From assembly GCA_020854215.1 (NCBI GenBank), contig JADZFY010000221.1, positions 1 to 53,082 on the forward strand: a stretch of 53,082 nucleotides of DNA. Reading direction: 5' to 3'. The notes beneath the pieces were generated by a model. That model did no database searches. It was given only the letters and a program-made list of their open reading frames with translations, and was not told the origin of the DNA. The stretch comes from Chitinophagaceae bacterium (GTDB taxonomy: Bacteria; Bacteroidota; Bacteroidia; Chitinophagales; Chitinophagaceae). This document shows, piece after piece, positions 25,188 to 34,587 of the stretch. Made by a program: the position numbers and the translations under genes. Position 1 is the stretch's first letter. Each line of letters starts with the position of its first letter.

Positions 25188-25315
25188 AAATTGCTGTATT
25201 CAACAGCCTGCAAAGCTAAGGAAATATTGAATTGAAAAATTAAATCGGTGAAAGAAAAAAAAGAAGGAAAACTATTTCTGTGGTAATGGGCGGAAATAGT
25301 CCGGCCTGCACCTAT

Positions 25316-27100
25316 TCAGGAGGATATTAAACCGACAGGGATAGCCGAAATCAATTTTTGGGTATAGCTGCTTTGAGGATGTTTATATACCGCTTCAGCA
25401 TCTCCTGATTCTACAATCTTTCCTTTACACATCACCAAAATCCTATCACTGATGTACCGCACTACCGACAAGTCGTGCGAAATAAAGAGTGCAGCAAATC
25501 CAAACTCGGCTTTTAAGTCGTTCAGCAAATTGAGCACCTGCGCCTGTACGCTCACATCGAGTGCAGAAACCGATTCGTCGCAAACGATAAAGGAAGGTTC
25601 CAAAGCCAGGGCCCTTGCTATTCCTATCCGTTGCCTTTGTCCTCCGCTGAATTCATGCGGATACCGATGATAATGATCCGCACTAAGATTAACCTTTTCC
25701 AAGAGCTGCACTATTCGTTCCTTTCTTTTTGCAGCACTTTCGCCTATTTGGTGCACCTTCATTGCTTCTTTTATCGCAGCACCTACCGTTAGCCGCGGGT
25801 TGAGGGATGAGTAGGGATCCTGAAAAATAATTTGGAGATGCCTGCGCATGTGCCGGAGTTGCTGCTGTGAGCATAGCAACAGGTTTTGATCCTGGTAGTA
25901 CACTGAGCCAGCGGTAGGCGTAACTAAACGGAGCAAACTTCTGCCTAAAGTAGTTTTTCCGCAACCCGATTCTCCTACCAAACCTACCGTTTCGCCGGGA
26001 TAGATTTTAAAACTAACATCATTTACCGCCTTAACATGAAAACCTGGTGTTGCGTGCCGCGATGCAAACCATACACTTAAATTCTCAACGCGTATTAAAG
26101 GTGCTCTTCCTGTTTCACCTGGCTGGGTAAACGAAAAGGAATCAGCATTCTTATTCGATTGATCAACACTGTTCCCGTTCCCTTTTTCGCTACCTCCATT
26201 TTCGAATTCAAACTTATTGATGGCTTTTGCAACAATGGTTCCATCAGCGTTTTGTTCCATAAAATCGCTCACCAGAGGAAGGCGTTTGCCTTTTGCGTGT
26301 AAAATCGGACGGCAGGAAAGTAACGCTTTGGTATAGGGATGGGAAGCTGTTGTAAAGATATTTTTTGTGGTATCCTGTTCCACAATCTCGCCCCTGAACA
26401 TAACAACAATACGGTCTGCTATTTCGGCTACAAGTCCCAAATCGTGACTGATGAAAACCACACCCATATTGTTTTCGGACCGGAGTGTTTTAATCAGGCG
26501 AAGGATATTCTGCTGAACGGTTACATCTAATGCCGTTGTTGGTTCATCTGCAATGAGCAATGCCGGTTCACTACTTACTGCCATCGCAATCATCACCCTT
26601 TGCATTTGCCCGCCACTTATTTCATGCGGGTATCTGCTCAACATGGCTACGGGATCAGGTAATTGCACTTTCTCAAACAATTCAATTGTCTTTTGCCTCG
26701 CGTTTTGCACATCTATTTGCTGATGCCGCATTATCGCTTCTATTACCTGGCTACCACAGGTAAATAAAGGATTAAGTGAAGTCATTGGCTCCTGAAAGAT
26801 CATAGAAATCTGGTTGCCTCTTATCGTCTGCATTTCTTTTTCCGACCGCTGGAGTAAGTCCGTTTGCGAATCTCCCCCGGGAGAGAAAAGAATCTTGCCG
26901 CTCATATAAACGGCAGGTGGTACAGACAAAAGCCGAAGGATGGCAAGTGAAGTGACCGATTTTCCGGAACCCGACTCCCCCACTATCGCAACCGTTTCTC
27001 CGCGGCTAACGGAAAACGACAGACGATGTAGTACCTGATTGATCACTCCATTTTGTCGAAAGCCGATATTCAGGTCTTGTATGGATAAAAGCGGAAACAT
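25316..27100 (-). CDS. Oligopeptide/dipeptide ABC transporter ATP-binding protein with two fused ATPase domains
   Basis: The protein is 594 residues with two complete ABC domains. Domain 1 (about residues 1-265) has Walker A GESGSGKS, signature SGGQMQRV and Walker B LLIADEPTTALDV. Domain 2 (about 335-590) has GESGCGKT, SGGQRQRIGIA and FIVCDESVSALDV. A Ser/Asn-rich linker joins them. The pair corresponds to DppD plus DppF (or GsiA-type) ATPases that energise uptake of peptides. The Walker B of domain 2 has Ser where Pro is usual (DES rather than DEP), a common feature of the DppF half. No permease or binding protein is in the window, so partners lie elsewhere. AMP nucleosidase ends 7 nt upstream. 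Confidence 0.9.
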   Translation of the reverse strand: MFPLLSIQDLNIGFRQNGVINQVLHRLSFSVSRGETVAIVGESGSGKSVTSLAILRLLSVPPAVYMSGKILFSPGGDSQTDLLQRSEKEMQTIRGNQISMIFQEPMTSLNPLFTCGSQVIEAIMRHQQIDVQNARQKTIELFEKVQLPDPVAMLSRYPHEISGGQMQRVMIAMAVSSEPALLIADEPTTALDVTVQQNILRLIKTLRSENNMGVVFISHDLGLVAEIADRIVVMFRGEIVEQDTTKNIFTTASHPYTKALLSCRPILHAKGKRLPLVSDFMEQNADGTIVAKAINKFEFENGGSEKGNGNSVDQSNKNADSFSFTQPGETGRAPLIRVENLSVWFASRHATPGFHVKAVNDVSFKIYPGETVGLVGESGCGKTTLGRSLLRLVTPTAGSVYYQDQNLLLCSQQQLRHMRRHLQIIFQDPYSSLNPRLTVGAAIKEAMKVHQIGESAAKRKERIVQLLEKVNLSADHYHRYPHEFSGGQRQRIGIARALALEPSFIVCDESVSALDVSVQAQVLNLLNDLKAEFGFAALFISHDLSVVRYISDRILVMCKGKIVESGDAEAVYKHPQSSYTQKLISAIPVGLISS

Positions 27101-27107
27101 GCAGCTA

Positions 27108-27878
27108 TCAAAATCGTAAATGTCTGACAGTTAAGCCGTCATTGATTAATTGTTTTAGTGAATCAATTCCGATCCGGATATGGGTATCTACGAACGAAGA
27201 AGTTACACTCTTATCGCTTTCCTCCGTTTTTACCCCTTCCGGTATCATGGGCTGGTCGCTTACTAAAAGAAGCGCCCCGGTAGGTATCTTATTATAGAAG
27301 CCCACGGAAAAGATAGTGGCTGTTTCCATGTCAATGGCGTATGCCCTGATTTTTTGCAGGTAGGTTTTAAACTCCTCATCATGCTCCCACACCCTGCGAT
27401 TGGTAGTGTAAACCGTTCCCGTCCAATAGTCAACTCCGTAGTCTCTGATGGTGGTAGAGATGGCTTTTTGCAAAGCAAAGGCAGGCAAGGCAGGGACTTC
27501 GGCCGGAAAATAATCGTTGGATGTACCTTCTCCCCTTATGGCAGCTATGGGCAGGATTAAATCGCCTAACTTATTCCTCTTTTTAAGTCCACCGCATTTT
27601 CCTAAAAACAACACCGCCCTGGGTTCGATGGCGGTAAGCAAATCCATAATGGTGGCAGCTCCGGGACTTCCCATTCCAAAGTTGATTATCGTTATTCCAT
27701 CCGCTGTTGCACAGGGCATGGGTCGGTCAGCGCCTATCACTTCCACATTATTCCATCTTGCAAAGGAATTTACGTAACCACTGAAATTGGTAAGCAGGAT
27801 ATATTTTCCGAATCGCTCCAACTGTTCGCCTGTATAACGTGGCAACCAGTTTTCAACAATATTCTCTTTTGTCAGCAT
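27108..27878 (-). CDS. amn: AMP nucleosidase
   Basis: This is a 256-residue protein of the nucleoside phosphorylase fold: INFGMGSPGAATIMDLL, FLGKCGGLKKRNKLGDLILP, RGEGTSNDYFPAEVPALP, YAIDMETATIF with the conserved Met-Glu that contacts ribose, and LLLVSDQPM. It matches the short AMP nucleosidase form of Bacteroidota, which lacks the N-terminal regulatory domain of the E. coli enzyme. It hydrolyses AMP to adenine and ribose-5-phosphate. It lies 7 nt upstream of the double ABC ATPase gene on the same strand and diverges from the HsdR-N-like gene over 40 bp. Confidence 0.88.
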   Translation of the reverse strand: MLTKENIVENWLPRYTGEQLERFGKYILLTNFSGYVNSFARWNNVEVIGADRPMPCATADGITIINFGMGSPGAATIMDLLTAIEPRAVLFLGKCGGLKKRNKLGDLILPIAAIRGEGTSNDYFPAEVPALPAFALQKAISTTIRDYGVDYWTGTVYTTNRRVWEHDEEFKTYLQKIRAYAIDMETATIFSVGFYNKIPTGALLLVSDQPMIPEGVKTEESDKSVTSSFVDTHIRIGIDSLKQLINDGLTVRHLRF

Positions 27879-27918
27879 ACTTCTTTATTTGGCTAATTTA
27901 GCACATTCATTCTGAAGT

Positions 27919-28374
27919 ATGATTAAAATAGCGTATCCGGTATACCCATATAAAATCAAGACCAATAATGGCAGGGAACAAATATTTGACAGTGTTCGAA
28001 AAAAATGGGTATTGCTTACTCCCGAAGAATGGGTGCGGCAAAACTTTTTGCAATACCTGCTCCAGGTAAAAAGATATCCCCGGACCTTGTTAGCGGTTGA
28101 AAAAGAAATTCGCCTCGGCGAACTCACCAAACGTTGCGATATCATCGTTTATAAAAACCCAACCACTCCCCTTTTGATTGCAGAATGTAAAGCAATGGAT
28201 GTGCCCATAAACGCTGCGGTAGCAGAACAGATTATTCGGTACAATATGGCGTTGCCTGTGCGGTACCTCGTAATAACCAACGGCTCTTATTGTTTCGCGT
28301 TTGAGCGTACCGCAGGGGCTTGTATTGCGCTTACCGAAATACCTGCGTGGGAGCAACAGGAGGAGGATGAATAG
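27919..28374 (+). CDS. Stand-alone HsdR N-terminal-like (PD-(D/E)xK) domain protein
   Basis: The protein is 151 residues. It matches the N-terminal nuclease domain of type I restriction subunits (HSDR_N_2): VRQNFLQYLL, a conserved acidic residue in EKEIRLG, CDIIVY with Asp74, and LLIAECKA with Glu89 and Lys91, completing a PD-(D/E)xK active site. There is no helicase, specificity or methylase gene nearby, so it is not a restriction system here. Short solo versions are widespread in Bacteroidota and their role is unknown. It is monocistronic, and the sequence after it up to 28518 holds no gene I can support. Confidence 0.8.
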   Translation: MIKIAYPVYPYKIKTNNGREQIFDSVRKKWVLLTPEEWVRQNFLQYLLQVKRYPRTLLAVEKEIRLGELTKRCDIIVYKNPTTPLLIAECKAMDVPINAAVAEQIIRYNMALPVRYLVITNGSYCFAFERTAGACIALTEIPAWEQQEEDE

Positions 28375-28518
28375 ACACAGTTTCAACTACGTTTTATCCG
28401 TTTTACTTTCTTCGAATTGTACGCTGCGGTGGAAAGTATTAACCATTAAGGCATAAAGAGGCATTAATATCCCTTCCTGTTCCTTCGCTCCTTCATGGTG
28501 AGTATGGGTAACTATCAC

Positions 28519-28893
28519 TTAGCTCAACTGACGGCTAACGATCAAACAATACTCCTGTTCGATGTGAAGGTATCCGTATTCATAACAAAAAAAATAAGTT
28601 ACTCCCTTGCGTGTGGTATAGGTGTGTGTGATGTACTGAAAATTAAACCCCTTTTCAGAAAGTTTTTGTCGCGAGGTTTTTACCATTTCTTTTCCACCGG
28701 GTATCAACGCAGAGAGTATCTGCCGATTTTTACGGAGAATGTTGTTTACACTGCGTACAAAACCCGAAGACTGGCTGTAGCGTTTGTTGTTGTGGGCGTT
28801 GCGGCACCAGTCGTCGCAGAATTTCTTATCAATCCTGCCCTTTACCGGCTTGCCGCAATACAGGCAATAGGCCTGATGCGTGGTGTCTGTCAT
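28519..28893 (-). CDS. Small zinc-ribbon protein of unknown function
   Basis: The protein is 124 residues. The N-terminus carries CLYCGKP followed by KFCDDWCRNAHNNKR, a four-cysteine arrangement (C-x2-C, C-x3-C) expected to bind one zinc. The remainder is basic at first (SVNNILRKNRQILSAL) and then beta-rich with aromatic residues (KGVTYFFCYEYGYL). It resembles hypothetical zinc-ribbon proteins common in Bacteroidota. Nucleic-acid or protein binding is plausible, nothing more. It is isolated on its strand, with about 145 bp of non-coding sequence on its downstream side. Confidence 0.72.
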   Translation of the reverse strand: MTDTTHQAYCLYCGKPVKGRIDKKFCDDWCRNAHNNKRYSQSSGFVRSVNNILRKNRQILSALIPGGKEMVKTSRQKLSEKGFNFQYITHTYTTRKGVTYFFCYEYGYLHIEQEYCLIVSRQLS

Positions 28894-29293
28894 AAGTTTT
28901 CAATTTTAACAATGAACGGTTTGCAATATCCACTGTTGGAATTTATTCAATGGAAAACTCCCGGAGAAGTTTTTCTCCCTAAATATATACAAGATTATCC
29001 GTTTTTAATTACTTATAAACGACAATAGTCGGATGCCGTCCCGCGTAGCGCCTTGTACCGGTCATTCCAATCAAAAGGAATCTCCTGTGCATACTTCGTA
29101 ACGGCAACTGACGAAGGATTTGCTGAACATTATGCGGGCAGAACATGTAAAAACAATTTCGGCACCTCAGCCAGACGAGGCACCCTGTTACCCGAACAAA
29201 TTTTAGTTTCTATCTTTAACATCCCTATCGGTATCCACCCTGACGATGCCGCAGGGCAGATTCAAATCAACACTAGCAGGAAATTTTGAGACT
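28894..29293. other. 400-bp interval without a supported gene
   Basis: Only short open frames occur, among them a 38-codon frame at 28911-29027. The phrase CTTATAAACGAC at 29013 recurs in front of ssb at 36296, so this stretch may hold a dispersed short repeat. No RNA gene or clear terminator was recognised. Confidence 0.4.
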
Positions 29294-29989
29294 ATGGCAA
29301 CGAGTTTTCTCAGTCAAAAAGAAATCAGAACGGGAGAAGAGGTGAACGGAGTAGATATTCGACCGGGTATCTTCCAGCTAATCGCAAAAGAATTTCCGGG
29401 TTTTAGTAAAGCGCATTGCATATCCCTTGCCGAACTCAACCAATACCGAAGGCAGTATTTGGCCCTTCTGATTGCGGAAGAAAGAGGTGAACTGGCAAGT
29501 ATTGACCGGGATGTGATGGATGCCTTTAAAAACAATGCCATTCTTTCTGAAAACATTCAGGACGAAATCGAAGGAACACTTACGCGGGGGCAACGAATTG
29601 CCGACCGGTTTGCCGAATTTGGCGGGAGCTGGACTTTTATCATTTCGTTCTTTCTTTTCATTTTGTTATGGATGGTTGTCAACATTTGGTTTCTGACGGC
29701 AAAGCCTTTTGATCCCTACCCATTCATTCTGCTAAATCTGGTGCTGTCGTGTTTGGCCGCTATCCAGGCGCCAATTATTATGATGAGCCAAAACCGGCAG
29801 GAATAGAAAGACCGCCAAAGAGCCGAGCACGATTATAAGATAAATTTAAAAGCTGAATTAGAGATAAAACTGATGAGTGAAAAAATTGATCATCTGCTGG
29901 TGTATCAAAACCGAAAACTCCTGGAAATACAGGAGATACAGACAGACTACCTCGATGATTTGATGAATGAACTCAAACGTAAATCGTAA
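29294..29989 (+). pseudogene. DUF1003 membrane protein interrupted by an in-frame amber codon
   Basis: From the ATG at 29294, 170 codons run to a TAG at 29804-29806. The same frame then stays open for 60 more codons to a TAA at 29987-29989. The first part has a cytosolic region, then two membrane helices (WTFIISFFLFILLWMVVNIW and FILLNLVLSCLAAIQAPIIMM), the DUF1003 hallmark. The stretch after the stop (KDRQRAEHDYKINLKAELEI, then a helical KIDHLLVYQNRKLLEIQ) is the normal C-terminal extension of the family. So one base change, for example GAG to TAG, has split an otherwise intact gene. Truncated product, readthrough or sequencing error cannot be told apart here. The ATG at 29872 could restart the tail. 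Confidence 0.8.
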
Positions 29990-30010
29990 ACGGAAGCACC
30001 ACTCCCCTTT

Positions 30011-30721
30011 TTAATTCAGGTTTAATCCAAAAGCGAGTCCAATCCATGGTTTGCTCTCGTATATCCAAATACGATTGTTCCTGTCGAGCAAATTATCGAA
30101 GCCAACAGATAAACCAACTGTAAAGTTATTTACACCAATAATCGCGGCAATTCCTTTGGTCCAAACAATTCCGTCGTACTCCTGTTGTATAATGCTATTG
30201 GTATTTGTTGGCGACATAAACGTATTTCCCAGCCCGGTAAAAATGCCGATAGAATAGCCCAAATGATTCGTGTTGCGAACGGATTCGTTCAGCGGGTTGA
30301 GTTCATAACTAATTTTGTAGATATCTGTTCTATAGCCAAAATACACCGCCCCGTTCAGGTTGGCGTTCAATTGCGGTGGAACTTCTTTTTCAGCTATCCT
30401 TAATTTTAATGGAATAGTTAGAAAATCAATATCAAAACTGCTTTTCAAAAGCAGGAATCTTGTATGCGCTGAGTCGTTGCGTTGCAGAAGATACAGCCTG
30501 GAATTTTCGAATCTGTTTACCTCTGCTTTCGTGTTGGTGCGGCGGGTTGGGTAAATACGTATGGAATCATTGGTGACATCTACATATACGCTTTGGCTGA
30601 TTGTTTGAGATTTTTCGCGATAAAAGCCATCAGCCAGTTGCTGCTTTGCGGATTTTTGTAAAATACTGCAACTGCTCACCAGCGTAACCATGCCCAATAC
30701 AAATAAAAGTCTGTTCAGCAT
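30011..30721 (-). CDS. Hypothetical lipoprotein
   Basis: The ATG at 30721 (236 residues) is preferred over one at 30745 because it begins the signal peptide MLNRLLFVLGMVTLVSSC directly. The lipobox LVSSC places the lipidated Cys at about residue 18. The mature part is rich in alternating polar and hydrophobic residues with many Asn, Tyr and Thr (for example NLNGAVYFGYRTDIYKISYEL, SIGIFTGLGNTF, AAIIGVNNFTVGLSVGFDNLL, and a C-terminal KPWIGLAFGLNLN), suggesting beta-strands and a surface or barrel-like fold. I do not recognise a named family. It is monocistronic and converges on the DUF1003 gene 21 bp away. Confidence 0.65.
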   Translation of the reverse strand: MLNRLLFVLGMVTLVSSCSILQKSAKQQLADGFYREKSQTISQSVYVDVTNDSIRIYPTRRTNTKAEVNRFENSRLYLLQRNDSAHTRFLLLKSSFDIDFLTIPLKLRIAEKEVPPQLNANLNGAVYFGYRTDIYKISYELNPLNESVRNTNHLGYSIGIFTGLGNTFMSPTNTNSIIQQEYDGIVWTKGIAAIIGVNNFTVGLSVGFDNLLDRNNRIWIYESKPWIGLAFGLNLN

Positions 30722-31001
30722 AATTTCTTTGTACAATATCTGCAAGCCAATTTACATGAAAATTAACACCCACACTTATTTTTTCCAACAAACCACTTCT
30801 CCTTATCGCCTTGGCCGTGGGGCTTTGACTACTGGTCTATTTTCGAAATGGCTACGGCGCTAACCTACAAGAGGAGTAACCGAAGAAACAGCCCTTACCT
30901 CCGGATGAGGCAACACAACTTTCAATAGCTCTCCTGCGAGTGGAGTTAAAATCTATATTCCGTTATGGTCACGTGTTTCCCCGGCAATACGGGAATTTGT
31001 G

Positions 31002-31370
31002 TTATTTTTTGAAAATAAAATATACGGCAAGAACCAGAAAACAAAAACCAATCGCATGATTCATTCTAAAGGTTTCATTCTTAAAAACAATTATCGTAAA
31101 AAAGGTGAAAACAATTAAGGTAATTACTTCCTGTAAAACCTTAAGTTGCCACAAATTAAAAGGCCCGCCATTTTCGTTGAAGCCAATTCTGTTTGCCGGT
31201 ACCTGGAAAGAATACTCAAATAAAGCAATTCCCCAGCTTATGAGTATGATGGCGGGCAAAGCCAATTTTTGCGACCACTCCATTTCCTTAAATCTGAGGT
31301 GTCCATACCAGGCAACAGTCATAAAGATATTTGATACGATGAGTAGCCCAATGGTGAAAAGTCCCTTCAT
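31002..31370 (-). CDS. DUF486 / DMT-superfamily small membrane protein
   Basis: The protein is 122 residues, starting at the ATG at 31370; an in-frame GTG one codon earlier is less likely. Four membrane helices are evident: residues 3-20, 32-52, 80-100 and 104-121. The motifs MTVAWYGHLRF, WGIALFEYSFQVPANRIG and QLKVLQEVITL are typical of DUF486, a four-helix relative of small multidrug-resistance transporters. Substrate is unknown. About 280 bp without genes lie downstream and 225 bp upstream, so it is transcribed alone. Confidence 0.82.
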   Translation of the reverse strand: MKGLFTIGLLIVSNIFMTVAWYGHLRFKEMEWSQKLALPAIILISWGIALFEYSFQVPANRIGFNENGGPFNLWQLKVLQEVITLIVFTFFTIIVFKNETFRMNHAIGFCFLVLAVYFIFKK

Positions 31371-31595
31371 CACTATTTTTTGCTAAATATATTCCTAATC
31401 CCGTCATTAATTCAAATTTCAATAATGACGAAAAGCAAAACAGCCACACGAATAAAGGTGGAACGGTTGGGCAAACCCGGCTGCCAAAAGAATAGCTAAT
31501 GGCGAAACACGCTTATCGCCCCAGAAAACCTCTGCAGGTGTATTAACTCCTAAAACCGGATGAGGTTGAATAAACAGTAATTACGATTAGAACAA

Positions 31596-32570
31596 TTAAA
31601 GTTTAAAGAGTTTTTTTGCATTTTCGTAAAGTATTTTACGTTCAGCGGCTTTGCTTCCGGATAATGCTCTTATTGTTGCTATCATTGGCGTGCCGGTGCA
31701 TTCCCCTTTAGCATCCACGATGCCATCGTTATCCCAGCAGTCACTCCCGAACAACAACTTATCCTGAAGTTTTTGCATGAATGCGCTTCCATGTCCTTCA
31801 TCCCGTTTGAAAGCATTGAGTCCCGAGCCGGCAGACAAATCGCCATACATATTGGGATAGTCGGTAAGATAACGTTCTGTAAGTCCGCCGGGTGTTACGA
31901 TTCCTTTTGGATACATCGGAAGGTCTTGCGGAATTCCTTTATCTACATTTGCCCACCAAAACTGTGCGTGTCCTATAAAGTTTACCCTGGGGTACTGTTC
32001 GAGAATTTTATAAAAACGATCAAGCCCATAGAAATATCTGTCCTTTTGCCAATGCATCAATACGGGTACGTCATAAGCCTGAGCTAACTGGTATATCTTG
32101 TGCATTTCCGGTGAATCACATTCAACACCAAACTTTAATTCTCCAATTACCTTAGCCCCCAATTTCAAATACTTTTCGATGTCGTAAATGGCATCGGGCG
32201 CATCCGGAACCGCACAAGCGCCAAATTTGAAATGTTTGCGATGCGCCATTGCGAAAAGATAAGTTTCGGCATTGCCCCCAACCTGCGCCTGTAATCCGTT
32301 TCCAAGTCCCTGGTGGGTAGCGTCGGAATTAACGGGCCGACCGGCAGGCAGCAGAATGGTGGTAGTAGCTCCTATTGCTTTTTGGTGAGCGATAAGATGA
32401 TCATCTGTTCTGCCCATATAGTGTATATGTTGATGGATATCAATGATGGGTTCTTTTTTCTCCTCTGTGTTTTCGGCCAATAGTTCCACAGGTAACACGC
32501 TGCCAGCGGCCAATATACCCGCCTGGGTTAAAAAATTTCGTCTTGAGGAATTCAGTTTGGATTGTTGCAT
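31596..32570 (-). CDS. Tat-exported amidohydrolase-2 family metal-dependent hydrolase
   Basis: The protein is 324 residues. The N-terminus SSRRNFLTQAGILAAGSVLP is a twin-arginine signal, so the enzyme folds with its metal in the cytosol before export. The TIM-barrel shows DIHQHIHYMG with the HxH metal pair, GELKFGVE, VLMHWQKD, FIGHAQFWW and LFGSDCWDND carrying the late metal Asp. These are marks of the amidohydrolase-2 family, whose members include decarboxylases and lactone hydrolases. The substrate cannot be read from sequence. It is monocistronic. Confidence 0.85.
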   Translation of the reverse strand: MQQSKLNSSRRNFLTQAGILAAGSVLPVELLAENTEEKKEPIIDIHQHIHYMGRTDDHLIAHQKAIGATTTILLPAGRPVNSDATHQGLGNGLQAQVGGNAETYLFAMAHRKHFKFGACAVPDAPDAIYDIEKYLKLGAKVIGELKFGVECDSPEMHKIYQLAQAYDVPVLMHWQKDRYFYGLDRFYKILEQYPRVNFIGHAQFWWANVDKGIPQDLPMYPKGIVTPGGLTERYLTDYPNMYGDLSAGSGLNAFKRDEGHGSAFMQKLQDKLLFGSDCWDNDGIVDAKGECTGTPMIATIRALSGSKAAERKILYENAKKLFKL

Positions 32571-33447
32571 AATGCCTGATTTTAAAAATGAGTGATAAAT
32601 ATTTTATTGGGGATAATTTGAATAGATATTGTGTTTTTAATTTATTGTTGTTGCAGAAATTTATTCCTGAAATCTGCCGGGGACAATTTATATTTCTTCG
32701 ATAACGATTCAGGGTGTGCAGCACACTTCGTACGATTGTCATTTACACCATAGGTATTGACGGCAGAGGTTTTAACACGCCGGTCATACACCGTGGGTAT
32801 TCGAAAAAGCACCTTCCTTCCCTTCGTAAGCAATTTTTTAACGATCGTATCTACTTTATTCAACCAACGCCTCCACTCCTTTTCCCAACGTTCCTTTATG
32901 ACTGTTTCCAACCGATCCTCTAACGATTCTTTTAACCATACTATCTGCTTATTCAATTTTTGTATAAAAACCGTTAACGTAAACGAATCTATGCTATTTT
33001 TTTGACTTTCTCACTATTCTTTAGAAAATTTACCGATAGCATCTATTACGATAAGCAGAAAAATGTGGATAGGGAGATCCGTTGTTCCCGGATGAAAATC
33101 CTGCCAGTTCATTTACATGACCTGACCTTGAAGGGGGCGGTTTGTTATAAACAGGAATAATCCGCATTACCCCCAGGCTAATAGCGGACGATTATTGTTT
33201 TATTCTTATTTTACTTCTTTATCAGATTTCAGAAACATCCAACGTGAAAACAAGAATACTTGTGGAAATTTGAGGAGCGAAACGACCTAAACGAAGTGAA
33301 GTCTATCTTCACCACGCCCCTGGAAAATTAGAAAGCAGCACCGAGTCCTATTTTTGCTTTCAAATAAAAAAGTTTACCTAATATCTTTTCGACCAAATCA
33401 TTAATCACCCAGGTGAAGCTTTCAATTACTCAACAAACATTTCACAT
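32571..33447. other. Gene-poor 877-bp interval, possibly with a decayed gene
   Basis: On the minus strand a frame stays open from about 33020 to 32642. It lacks a good ATG (a TTG at 32956 gives 104 residues) and encodes a hydrophilic, charged sequence (LKESLEDRLETVIKERWEKEW) that looks protein-like but matches nothing I know. The remainder, 33005-33447, shows no gene, tRNA or clear terminator. It may be the remains of a gene, or a regulatory or spacer region. Confidence 0.3.
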
Positions 33448-34587
33448 TTAGGGTAATAGCTCCGACAGCTTCTTTTCCAGTTTATCACCAAAAAGATTTC
33501 TTCCGATAATGGTTCCCTCCTTATCCAGCAAATAGCAGGTAGGTGTAGCCCAAACCCCATAGTCCTGCATGGCCTTATTACTCAGTCCCTGCAAATCAGA
33601 AACCTGGGTCCAGTCGAGATGGTCTTTTTTTACTGCATTTATCCATGCCTGTTTATTGTGATCTAATGAAACACCTATAATGGTAAATCCTTTGTTCTTG
33701 AATTGCTGATATGCCTTCACCAGGTGAGGATTATCTTTTCGGCAGGGGCCACACCAGCTTGCCCAGAAATTGACAAGAACAAACTTACCACGCAGGGAAC
33801 TGAGCGTAAAAAGATTACCTTCCATGTCGGGTTGTGAAAAATCTGGCGCCGTACTTCCGATTGCGAGGCGTTTGGCAATATCCAGGTGTTCCTTAATTAT
33901 TTTTCCATATTGGGATCTCTGCACCGTAGGATCTAAAGAATAAAACATGCTGTTTAATTGTTCGGCATCCGGATTCCAAAGGAAATTCGAAACAATCAAT
34001 CTCGCGGTTACAACAGAAGAAGGGTTGTCGCTGATGAATTTAGCAATTGTACTGCTTTTCAGACTATCCAGTTCCGCAAGTTTGTGCCTGAGACTATCCC
34101 CCATCGAAGTCTGGCTGATCGCATTATCCACGGGCGTTGCATCAGATAATGCTTTGTTTAAGGTTTCTATTTTCATTTCAATAGGGCTAATCCTGTCGAG
34201 ATAATCCTGATAGGTGTCCTGAGAAGCAGAACCTGTTATTTTTGCATTATAAAACGAGTCTGCTGAAGCCACAATTTTAATATCGCCATTCTCAAGAAAA
34301 AACTTCACGGAAGCACCCTTCTTTTTCAGAAAAAGGGTAACCTGTTCCGCAGTACTTTTTTCACCATTCAAAACGAAACGGTGGTTTTTTATCTCTGCTG
34401 AATCAACAACCGCATTACCACCCTCATCCGCGTGTTTCATAAAAACCCATCCGGAATTAATATCTCTAATTTCTCCGTTGATTCTATACCCTTTCGGGAC
34501 AGTTGCCACGCCCTTCGGTGAGGTGGAATGACAAGATGTAAAAATGACCATGACTAAAAAACAAAGGAGGGAAAAATCATTCTTCAT
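33448..34587 (-). CDS. DUF4369-thioredoxin-like lipoprotein (TlpA/ResA-type)
   Basis: The protein is 379 residues. A lipoprotein signal ends at FTSC (Cys about residue 19). Residues about 30-120 fit the DUF4369 beta-domain typical of Bacteroidota. A helical middle region follows, then a thioredoxin fold from about residue 245 with the active site ASWCGPCRKD and the cis-Pro region WATPTCYLLD. Such proteins act on the periplasmic side of the membrane, reducing disulfides for cytochrome maturation or oxidative defence. The Cys-Gly-Pro-Cys pair is intact, so it should be redox-active. It is transcribed alone, with 269 bp of empty sequence upstream. Confidence 0.88.
   Translation of the reverse strand: MKNDFSLLCFLVMVIFTSCHSTSPKGVATVPKGYRINGEIRDINSGWVFMKHADEGGNAVVDSAEIKNHRFVLNGEKSTAEQVTLFLKKKGASVKFFLENGDIKIVASADSFYNAKITGSASQDTYQDYLDRISPIEMKIETLNKALSDATPVDNAISQTSMGDSLRHKLAELDSLKSSTIAKFISDNPSSVVTARLIVSNFLWNPDAEQLNSMFYSLDPTVQRSQYGKIIKEHLDIAKRLAIGSTAPDFSQPDMEGNLFTLSSLRGKFVLVNFWASWCGPCRKDNPHLVKAYQQFKNKGFTIIGVSLDHNKQAWINAVKKDHLDWTQVSDLQGLSNKAMQDYGVWATPTCYLLDKEGTIIGRNLFGDKLEKKLSELLP

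Noticed and set aside
28911-29027. A 38-codon plus-strand frame as a possible small protein
   Set aside because: No promoter or ribosome-binding site and no distinctive composition; kept only as a remark on the interval.
29053-29289. A 78-codon plus-strand frame before the DUF1003 gene
   Set aside because: No start context, no recognisable motif, and composition unlike the neighbouring genes.
33063-33071. TGTGGATAG as a DnaA box
   Set aside because: It has one mismatch from the consensus, is isolated and is far from dnaA.
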